Source: Armatimonadota bacterium (GTDB lineage Bacteria > Armatimonadota > Zipacnadia > Zipacnadales > VGFC01). From it: 34,242 nt of DNA. Below the pieces are notes generated by a model. The model had not been told where the DNA came from and searched no databases. It was given only the letters and a program-made list of their open reading frames with translations. This document shows, in pieces, positions 7,680 to 14,912 of this stretch. The stretch lies in contig VGFC01000026.1 in the NCBI GenBank assembly GCA_016869045.1, positions 1-34,242 of the forward strand. The letters are read 5' to 3'. Position 1 is the first letter of the stretch. The number at the start of each line of letters is the position of its first letter. Made by a program: the position numbers and the translations under genes.

Positions 7680-10600
7680 TCACCGCCGCTGCAGGCCCAG
7701 CGTCCCGACCGCCTGCGACCGTCCGCCATCGGGTGTGAGGCTCGTCACGGTCACCAAGTACAGCCCTGCCGGCGCCGCCGTACCGGCCTCAGACCGGCCG
7801 TCCCACGCGACGCTGTGCACGCCCGCCGCCATCGGCTGCGACACCATGAGCGTCCGCACCGGCCGACCCGCGATGTTCGCTATCTGCACCGTCACCGCCG
7901 CCTCGGCAGACAGCGTGAACGTGACCGAGGCTCCCGCCGCCGTCGGCTGTGCCAGCACGGACGTTACCAGCGCCCTCGTCCCCGCTATCGCCTGCCCAGT
8001 CGGCGTGACCCCGCCAACGACCGGGTCGAAGTCCACGTTGGCCGGGCACTCGATTCGGTTGCGGATCTGCGCCGCGACCGTCGTGCCCCAGTCGTTGTTC
8101 TCCGCCCGGATGGTGAAGCCCGACTTCGCTTCGCAGGCGTTCACCGCCGCGCGCCGGGAGGCGCCGAACCAGTTCTCCCCCCGCTTCCAGGGGATCGAGG
8201 CCCCGTACTCGCCCAGATGGCCGCGCGCCGAGTCGTAGAAGATGATGTGCGCGTCGTTGTCGCGGAACTTGCAGCCCCGGACCCCGACCAAGCAGTCCGG
8301 GTCGGCCTCCGGACGGTCGTAGTTGAGCGCAAGCCCGCAGCCCTGGCCGCGGATGTCGTTGTTGCCCACGTAGGCATGGCAACCCTCGACGATGACGCCG
8401 TACATGCCGTTCCGCGTGACGCCGTTGACGTTGTAGCCGACGCGGTTACCCGTGATAATGTTGCCCTGGTCGAGGTCCGCCAACGCGCCGGTGAACGTGA
8501 GATTGTAGAAGTACACTGCCGCCTGTTTGCCGAACACGCGGCAGTCGCGCACCTGCGCGCGGGCCGGGCCAGCCTGGTACAGGACGCCGCACCGGTTGCT
8601 GAGATTCGGCGCTGTGCCATTGGGGATGAAGTCGATCCCATCCACATCGAGGCCGACGATGCAGCTCGAGAGCAGCACATTGTTGGTGCCCGTGCCGGTC
8701 ACCTCAACGCCGCGCTGGGAGTTACCCGAGATCGTGCCCTTCTTGATCTGCGTGTCGGCGGCGCCGTCGCGCACGGTGACGCCGTTCTCCTTGTTGGGCA
8801 GCGCCGCCTGACCGGCGCCATCCAGCCCGATGACGTTATCCACCACCTGATTCCCGATCGCCTGTGCGCCGTAGATGTCCACGCCGTCGCACTGGTTGCC
8901 AGAGACGAAGTTGCCCTTGTAGCCCCCGCCGCCCACGTAGTTGTGATCCGCCTCGGCGATCTCGATGCCATTGCCGACGTTAGGCAGCGCGACCGTGAGC
9001 GCCTGATCCAGCCCGATCGCGTTGCTCGCGACGTAGTTACCCGAGGTGCCCGCCCCGGAGATCAGCACCCCCGAGGCCGCGTTGTTCCCGATCCAGTTGC
9101 GGTAGGTCGGGTCCGGCCCTCCGACCACGTTGTTCTTGGCGCCAGCGGTGATCTCGACCCCCGCCCCGACGTTGCGCCAGGGCGTCAGGTTCGCGACGGA
9201 CGTGCCGCCGGGCGGGGTCCCGATGTAGTTGAGCACGACCTTGTTCCGGTTCGTGCCCGAGCCCCCAATGCGCACCCCCGCCCCCTGGTTACACGAGATG
9301 AGGTTGCCGGCGACCGTGGTGCCGATCGTGTTCTCCGTCGCGCGGCCGAGGATGTCGACTCCCGGGCCCTCGTTGCCGTCGGGGACGCACTGGCCGCTCA
9401 CTTCGCCCGCCCCGATCGTACAGCGGCTGACCTCGTTCGCCGCGGTTCCCCCATCCCGAATCACGATCCCCGGGCCACGATTCCCCGCGATGTGGCTGTC
9501 CGCCGTACTCCCAATCCAGTTGCCATGCGCGCCTGAGGTGATGAACACACCGCCCCGCGCGTTGCCTGGTGCTTCGTTCTCCGGCCGGCTGCGGCCGATC
9601 CAGTTCCCTGCCACCGTGTTCCCTTGCGCTCCGTGGGAGAGGATGACGCCCGGACCCGCGTTGGCGCAGATCGCATTGGGCGAAGTGCCCCCGATCGTGT
9701 TGCCATAGGCCTGTTGGTCGATGAGCACGCCGCCGAGAGCGTTCGCGCTGGCAGTCCATCGATCGGAGCCTGACCGGGGAGTCACTCCGATCCAGCTCCC
9801 ATCTACGGTGATGCCATGCGCAGTCGCGCCGGCGATTTTCACGCCGTAGCCGCCGTTCCCACCGATGATGCTGGGCCTGTCGGTCGAGGCCCCGATCCGG
9901 ATGGCGCGCGCCTCACCGGCGCTGCCGTCGATCTCCACCCCGTGCTGCTTGTTGCTCTCGATGCGGTTGCCAAGCGCGGTGACGTCGTGTACGCCGCCCC
10001 CGACGAACAGGCCGACCTCTTCGGTCGCGTGACGGATCTGGTTGTTGGACAGGCTCACGTCGTACGCGCCGTACAGCGCCACGTTCGTGCCATTCCGGTA
10101 GATGCGGTTACCGATGGTCCCGCCGATCTTCACGTCATGGCTGCCGGTGCCGACGTAGACCCCCGTCTCCCCAGCGCCCATGAAGGCTGTGCTCTCCCAG
10201 CCAATCGTGTTCCCCTCGACCTGCACGGACTGGCACAGGCCCAACTGGATGCCGATGCACTCCCGCCCCGGCACGATGAGGTTCCCGTAGAGCGCCGACG
10301 GAACGCCCGTCGGGGCATCCCTGGCGGTTGCGGCTGTCGTGACGATGCGCGGGCCGAGCCTGAGGTTGGAGCACCCGTCGGCCGTGACCCCGAAGCCTCG
10401 TCCGCCGGCCGGCGCAGACCGGTCGGGGAGCGCCCCAATCGTGTTGCCCTCGATGACGACCGGCCCCGTGCAGTCGGTCAGGTGAATCGGCACCGTGTAG
10501 CCCACCAGCACGTTGCCCTCGTCTGCACCGCTCTTGTGCGCGCCGCCGATGGTCAGTCGCCCGGCCCCGATGGCCTCGATGCCATGATGGTAGTACCCCG

Positions 10601-11894
10601 CCCCGATGGGCTGGTTGTCCTTGTCGAAGCCCATCCAGTTCCCGCGGATGACCGTGTTCCGCGCGTTCTCCCGGACGCGGATGCCCTGCCGTCCGCAGCG
10701 ATTCCGCTGCGTCGCGTCCGCACTGCCGATCTTGGTGCCTGAGACCCCGCGACCGACCACGATGCCCCACGCCTGCTCCTCCGGCGCCACCGCATTGCCC
10801 CACTGGTTCATGCCGATACAGGTGCCGACGACGGTAGTGTCATCGCAGTTCGGCTCGATCCTGATGCCCGCCTCCGTGAAGTTCACGATGACGTTGGGCC
10901 CATACCCGGGGCTTACCGAGCCGCCGATCACATTGCCGTGCGCCCCGTCCTCGATGACCAGCCCGTACCTGCACTTCGCGCCCGCGTTGTTCTGTCCGAG
11001 GTAGTTCTGGCGGATGGTGTTCTCGTGCCCGTCATCCCCACTGTTGCCGCCGACGTTCATGCACATCTCGGTGGCGTAGATGCAGTTGAAACGGTTCTCG
11101 ATGTCGCCGATGCGGTTGTGCTGGCCGCCGACCCACAGGCCGGACACGGGGGGGTAGGCGAGGGGGGTCCACAGATCGGGCTTGAGCCCCACCACGTTCG
11201 TGCAGAAGACGTTCTCCTCCCCGTTGATGCCAACCGGCCCCCCTGTGCCGGCCTTGCCGAAGTGGTTGCGGTACCACACCCGGTCGCCGCCGACCACGTT
11301 GCGATTCCCGCTCACGTTCAGGCCCGGGGCGAAGGCCGGCGCCCAACTCGTCTCGGCGTCCAGGTCGAGCGCGAAGTGGCAGGCCTGAACCTTGTTCTCG
11401 TCGCCGCTCACCTCGACCCGCAACAGGCACAGCCCCCTCACGAGGCACTGGTTGCCGCTGACCGTCAGTTGATCGGCGAGCTTCACGCGCGGGTTGTAGC
11501 TCCCGAAGTCACCGACGAACGAGTCGCCGTTGCCCGACAGCCCCAGCCCCCACCCCCAGTGGTCGAACACAATCCCGCCCGGCCCGTCCAGGGCCGGGTC
11601 GAACGTGATCTGATTGGCCGCCGCATCCTGTGCCGCGTAGGTGAAGGCCTCGTCGATGTAGATGAACCCATCGGCCTTCGGGTAGAACCCCCAGCGCCCG
11701 AGGGAGTTGACGACGATGGTTCCGCCCACCGGCGGCGGCTCGGGCTGGTCGGCGAGCACCGGCGCGATCCACCGCGGGAGGCCGCCCAGCGTGGCGCTGT
11801 CCAGCGGCATGCGGCTGGGGGTCTGTGGGAGAGAGGGAGACGCGAGAAGCAGCGCGACAACCAGGAGATACGCCGACCGGACCCGCGCAAGCAT
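7680..11894 (-). CDS. Secreted 1404-aa right-handed parallel beta-helix protein with FlgD-like C-terminal domain
   Basis: Sec signal at residues 1-24 (YLLVVALLLASPSLPQ). Nearly the whole mature protein consists of short beta-helix coils of the NosD/pectate-lyase type, with dozens of G-N-x-I/V-x-G repeats (GNRNVVGG, GNTIGAL, GNWIGRS, NAIGLDQALTVALPNVGNGI). Residues about 1320-1404 form an Ig-like FlgD/T9SS-type module (VQIANIAGRPVRTL, GVHSVAWDGRSEAG, PAGLYLVTV). Such tails often anchor or sort secreted proteins, but no secretion machinery is visible here. No catalytic residues can be picked out, so a polysaccharide-binding, lyase or surface role is open. The ATG has AAGGGGGG seven bases upstream. 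The 142 bp between this gene's stop and the next gene hold only that gene's promoter region. Confidence 0.88.
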   Translation of the reverse strand: MLARVRSAYLLVVALLLASPSLPQTPSRMPLDSATLGGLPRWIAPVLADQPEPPPVGGTIVVNSLGRWGFYPKADGFIYIDEAFTYAAQDAAANQITFDPALDGPGGIVFDHWGWGLGLSGNGDSFVGDFGSYNPRVKLADQLTVSGNQCLVRGLCLLRVEVSGDENKVQACHFALDLDAETSWAPAFAPGLNVSGNRNVVGGDRVWYRNHFGKAGTGGPVGINGEENVFCTNVVGLKPDLWTPLAYPPVSGLWVGGQHNRIGDIENRFNCIYATEMCMNVGGNSGDDGHENTIRQNYLGQNNAGAKCRYGLVIEDGAHGNVIGGSVSPGYGPNVIVNFTEAGIRIEPNCDDTTVVGTCIGMNQWGNAVAPEEQAWGIVVGRGVSGTKIGSADATQRNRCGRQGIRVRENARNTVIRGNWMGFDKDNQPIGAGYYHHGIEAIGAGRLTIGGAHKSGADEGNVLVGYTVPIHLTDCTGPVVIEGNTIGALPDRSAPAGGRGFGVTADGCSNLRLGPRIVTTAATARDAPTGVPSALYGNLIVPGRECIGIQLGLCQSVQVEGNTIGWESTAFMGAGETGVYVGTGSHDVKIGGTIGNRIYRNGTNVALYGAYDVSLSNNQIRHATEEVGLFVGGGVHDVTALGNRIESNKQHGVEIDGSAGEARAIRIGASTDRPSIIGGNGGYGVKIAGATAHGITVDGSWIGVTPRSGSDRWTASANALGGVLIDQQAYGNTIGGTSPNAICANAGPGVILSHGAQGNTVAGNWIGRSRPENEAPGNARGGVFITSGAHGNWIGSTADSHIAGNRGPGIVIRDGGTAANEVSRCTIGAGEVSGQCVPDGNEGPGVDILGRATENTIGTTVAGNLISCNQGAGVRIGGSGTNRNKVVLNYIGTPPGGTSVANLTPWRNVGAGVEITAGAKNNVVGGPDPTYRNWIGNNAASGVLISGAGTSGNYVASNAIGLDQALTVALPNVGNGIEIAEADHNYVGGGGYKGNFVSGNQCDGVDIYGAQAIGNQVVDNVIGLDGAGQAALPNKENGVTVRDGAADTQIKKGTISGNSQRGVEVTGTGTNNVLLSSCIVGLDVDGIDFIPNGTAPNLSNRCGVLYQAGPARAQVRDCRVFGKQAAVYFYNLTFTGALADLDQGNIITGNRVGYNVNGVTRNGMYGVIVEGCHAYVGNNDIRGQGCGLALNYDRPEADPDCLVGVRGCKFRDNDAHIIFYDSARGHLGEYGASIPWKRGENWFGASRRAAVNACEAKSGFTIRAENNDWGTTVAAQIRNRIECPANVDFDPVVGGVTPTGQAIAGTRALVTSVLAQPTAAGASVTFTLSAEAAVTVQIANIAGRPVRTLMVSQPMAAGVHSVAWDGRSEAGTAAPAGLYLVTVTSLTPDGGRSQAVGTLGLQRR

Positions 11895-11992
11895 GGCCCG
11901 ACCCCCCTTGTCAACAGGGTGGCGGCAGCACTACCCTACGATTCGGCTCGACGAACGGGGACTCCTTCCGCCGGAGGGACGGCGGCCCATGT

Positions 11993-13600
11993 TCATTGGA
12001 GGCGAATCACGGCGCCGGCGCGCTCCGGCGAGGTCTCTGCGCCACGGGCGGCGACGTGGCCGTTGACGATCACTAGGTCCATGCCGTCCGGGTACGAGTG
12101 GGGGCGGCCATAGTCGCCCCGCTCGGCGATGCGCTCCGGGTCGAAGACCACAATGTCGGCGCAGTAGCCCTCCGCCAGGGCGCCGCGGTCCCGCAGCCGC
12201 AGCCGGGAGGCCGGCAGGCTCGTGCACTTGCGGATGGCGGCCTCCAGGGGGAGCAGGCCCTCGTCGCGGACGTACCTCCCCAGGAACCGCGCGTAGGTGC
12301 CGTAGCAGCGAGGGTGGGGCGCGCCCTCGGAGAGCGGCCCGTAGGGCGCGTAGGCCAGGCCGTCGGTCGCGATGCAGCCGAGGGGGTGCTTCAGGAACTC
12401 GCGTACGTCGTCCTCGCTCATCGCCCACAGCACGCAGCTCACCTCCGCCTGCTCCTCGATCAGCAGGTCGAGCGTGGCGTCGAGCGGGTCCTGGCCGCGG
12501 CGCTCGGCGATCTCATCAAGACGCACGCCCACACACCACGCGTTCGCCTCCGTCCGTACGGAGGTGATCATCGTGTTGTGGAAGTCCAGCGAGAATCCCC
12601 CGCCCGAGTCCATGCCCGCCGCCCAGGCGTTCAGAGACTCGCGCAGCCGCGCGCGCGCCCCGGGCTGTCTCAGCCGCTCCAGCATCGGCCCGATGCCTCC
12701 ATCGACCACCCAGTTCGGCAGCGAGCCGTACAGGTGCCGGCTCCCCGCCGTGTAGGGGTACACGTCATACGTGGCGTCGATGCCCCTCGCCACGGCCTTC
12801 TCCAGGTGCTCCAGAACCCGCTGCGCGCCCCCCCAGTGCGCCTCGCCGATGCACTTGAGGTGGGCGATCTGCAGGCGGCACCCGGTCTCCTCGGCGATGC
12901 CAAGCATCTCGTCGAGGGACTCCATCAGCCGCGGCCCCTCGTTCCGCAGGTGGACTGTGACCAGCCCCTCCTGGATGGCGCAGGTGGCGGCGAGGCGCAG
13001 CGGCTCATCGCTGTCCGAGAACGAGCCCAGCGGATAGCTCAACCCCAGCGACACACCTACCGCGCCGCCTGCGAGACCCTCGTTGAGCGTCCCGCACATC
13101 GCCACCAGCTCGTCCGGCGTCGCCGGTCGCGCGTCGAAGCCCATCACCCACGCCCGCAGGGCGCTCTGCCCTACGAGCGTCGCCACGTTGTACGCCGGCC
13201 GTGCGCGCTCCAGCACTTCCAGATACCCCCAGGTCCGCTCCCACTCCCAGGCCACGGGCGCGTCGATGAACGTGCACACGCTCCGCAGTGCCTCACGGTC
13301 CTCCGGGTGCACCGGGAACGGCGTCATGCCGCACTGCCCGTTCAGCTCGGTGGTGACGCCCTGGTGCAGCTTGCTCTCACCCGAGGGGTTCACGAGCAGC
13401 GTCAGCTCGGAGTGCGCGTGCAGATCGATGAACCCGGGGCACACCACGCGCCCCGCGCAGTCCATTCTCTCCCGCGCCGCCGCCTCCGTCAGGTCCCCGA
13501 TGCGCTCGATCCGCCCGTCCAGAACCCCGACGTCCGCCCGGCGGCTCGGCGTGCCGCTGCCATCCACGACTTGCCCGTTCAGCAGGAGAAGATCATACAT
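11993..13600 (-). CDS. N-acyl-D-amino-acid deacylase (D-aminoacylase)-type amidohydrolase
   Basis: 535 aa, the usual length for this family, with no signal, so cytosolic. It should hydrolyse N-acyl-D-amino acids or related amides. The amidohydrolase frame is complete: N-terminal LLLNGQVVDGSG beta-sandwich, H61-x-H63 in DLHAHSEL, Cys90 in GQCGMTPFP (the bridging metal ligand of D-aminoacylases), His217 in VTVHLRNEG, His247 in QIAHLKCIG, Asp413 in IATDGLAY, then HPRCYGTYARFLGRYVRDE and a GYCADIVVFDPE closing strand. D-amino-acid substrates fit wall or protein turnover, but relatives include dihydroorotase-like enzymes, so the exact substrate is uncertain. It starts 13 bases after the stop of the radical SAM gene with only a weak ribosome site, which suggests coupled expression. 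Confidence 0.92.
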   Translation of the reverse strand: MYDLLLLNGQVVDGSGTPSRRADVGVLDGRIERIGDLTEAAARERMDCAGRVVCPGFIDLHAHSELTLLVNPSGESKLHQGVTTELNGQCGMTPFPVHPEDREALRSVCTFIDAPVAWEWERTWGYLEVLERARPAYNVATLVGQSALRAWVMGFDARPATPDELVAMCGTLNEGLAGGAVGVSLGLSYPLGSFSDSDEPLRLAATCAIQEGLVTVHLRNEGPRLMESLDEMLGIAEETGCRLQIAHLKCIGEAHWGGAQRVLEHLEKAVARGIDATYDVYPYTAGSRHLYGSLPNWVVDGGIGPMLERLRQPGARARLRESLNAWAAGMDSGGGFSLDFHNTMITSVRTEANAWCVGVRLDEIAERRGQDPLDATLDLLIEEQAEVSCVLWAMSEDDVREFLKHPLGCIATDGLAYAPYGPLSEGAPHPRCYGTYARFLGRYVRDEGLLPLEAAIRKCTSLPASRLRLRDRGALAEGYCADIVVFDPERIAERGDYGRPHSYPDGMDLVIVNGHVAARGAETSPERAGAVIRLQ

Positions 13601-13613
13601 GATGGCAGGCGGC

Positions 13614-14804
13614 CTACTCCCAGATCCCCGGGATCTGGACTCCGCAGTGGGTGCAGAGCCCTCGGTGCGGGTCGAAGCTCACCGCGGAGACGTTCGTGCC
13701 GACGCGCCGGATCAGCATCTCACTGCACTTCGGGCAGAGCGTTGACTCACCGAAGTCGCCCGGCACGTTCCCGACGTACGCGAACAGCAGCCCCGCCTCA
13801 TACGCCGCCTCGCGGAAGGACTTCAGCTGCACCGGGTCGGTCGAGGCGGTCTGGTACTGGCGGTGCTTGTACTCGGGGAAGAACCGTATGAAGTGGACGG
13901 GCGTCGCCGGGCCGGCGTTCTCGGCGATCCACTTGCACATGTCCTTCACGACGCTGAGCGTGTTGTTGTAGCCGGGCACCATGAGGCACGTGATCTCCAG
14001 CCACACGGGCGTCTCGCGCGCGGCCTTGATGGCGTCCAGCACGGGCTGCAGCGACCCCTCGCAGAGCGTCTTATACGTCGTCTCCGCGTAGGCCTTCAGG
14101 TCCACGTTCAACGCCGTCAGCACTGAGGCGTAGTCCTTCATCGGCCCCGGCGTCAGGTATGCGCCCGTGTGCGTGATCGGGTAGAGCCCCCGCTCGCGAG
14201 CCGCGAGGGCGACATCGATCGCATACTCGATGGCCGCGGCCGGGTCGGTGTACGTGCACCCCAGCAGCTTTCCGCCCTGCGCCGCCACGTGGTCCACCAG
14301 CGCTTTCGGTTCGATCGGCTGCGTCGGCACCTTCTCTGCGGGGAACTGGGAGATCCGCCACTCGCTGCAGTAGCTGCAGTGCAGGTTGCACGTCGGCGCC
14401 CCGTAGAAGACCGCCTGCGCGCCGGGCAACACGTGGAAGAAGTGGTCCGTTTCGATCTGCTCGACCTTCAGCTTCGCGACCTTCCCGTAGCCCAGCGACT
14501 CCAGCTTGCCCTCGGCGGTGTGCGCGTACGCCTGACACTTCCCCCGCGTCCCCTTCTTGATCTTGCACCCGTGCGGACACAGCCCACAGGGAATCTCCCC
14601 CGTCGCCGCTGTCGGCAGCGCATACCGCGCACCCGGCGGCGGAGGCGGCGGGGCTGGCGGCTCGGCAGGCTTCGTCTCGCCCTCCGCCGGCTTCGGCGCC
14701 TCCTGCCCCAGCAGCGGGCTTGCCAGACCGGCCAAGGCCACGCCGGTCTTCGCAACTCGATCGATGAACTGCCGTCTCCCGAACTGCCTTCCTGACATCC
14801 TCAT
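13614..14804 (-). CDS. AmmeMemoRadiSam-type radical SAM protein carrying a twin-arginine signal
   Basis: 396 aa. The core matches the radical SAM member of the AmmeMemoRadiSam system (PflA-activase-like). It has an N-terminal four-Cys motif (C73-GL-C76-PHG-C80, then GKC90), the cluster motif C139-NLH-C143-SY-C146, and a C-terminal zinc-ribbon-like pair (C357-PK-C360 and C384-TH-C387) ending in GVQIPGIWE. The family's role is unproven; it is thought to act with AMMECR1 and Memo proteins, and neither is in this window. The unusual part is the N-terminus: GRRQFIDRVAKTG plus ALAGLA is a typical Tat signal, followed by a proline-rich linker (about 36-58). Radical SAM chemistry is normally cytosolic, so either the protein is exported with its cluster or the signal acts only as an anchor. 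It is co-oriented with the amidohydrolase downstream. Confidence 0.88.
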   Translation of the reverse strand: MRMSGRQFGRRQFIDRVAKTGVALAGLASPLLGQEAPKPAEGETKPAEPPAPPPPPPGARYALPTAATGEIPCGLCPHGCKIKKGTRGKCQAYAHTAEGKLESLGYGKVAKLKVEQIETDHFFHVLPGAQAVFYGAPTCNLHCSYCSEWRISQFPAEKVPTQPIEPKALVDHVAAQGGKLLGCTYTDPAAAIEYAIDVALAARERGLYPITHTGAYLTPGPMKDYASVLTALNVDLKAYAETTYKTLCEGSLQPVLDAIKAARETPVWLEITCLMVPGYNNTLSVVKDMCKWIAENAGPATPVHFIRFFPEYKHRQYQTASTDPVQLKSFREAAYEAGLLFAYVGNVPGDFGESTLCPKCSEMLIRRVGTNVSAVSFDPHRGLCTHCGVQIPGIWE

Positions 14805-14912
14805 GCTCTCACGGTGCCTTGCTCGTCATCGAACGCGACACCCACTACAAACGCCCAGAGGGCCGTTGCCGTTCTTCCTGTGGCTTCGTGCCTTCTTCGG
14901 GGTCTTCGTGTT

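Noticed and set aside
7680-11894. CRISPR-like or tandem DNA repeats inside the beta-helix gene
   Set aside because: The periodicity is at protein level (G-N-x-I coils); the DNA repeats are too divergent and irregularly spaced.
11909-11914. TTGACA box upstream of the beta-helix gene
   Set aside because: Only 14 bases separate it from the ATG and no -10 can fit, so it is not a promoter for this gene.
6912-12113. Long plus-strand frames opposite the beta-helix gene (6912-9536, 9816-10742, 10938-12113)
   Set aside because: They are antisense to a gene with clear signal peptide and repeats, are rich in Arg, Pro and Ala without motifs, and arise from GC-rich codon positions.
12098-13891. 597-codon plus-strand frame opposite the amidohydrolase and radical SAM genes
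   Set aside because: The opposite strand carries two complete enzyme families with intact active sites; this frame shows none.
14853-14863. GCCC-AGA-GGGC hairpin after the E1 gene
   Set aside because: A 4-bp stem is too short to call a terminator.
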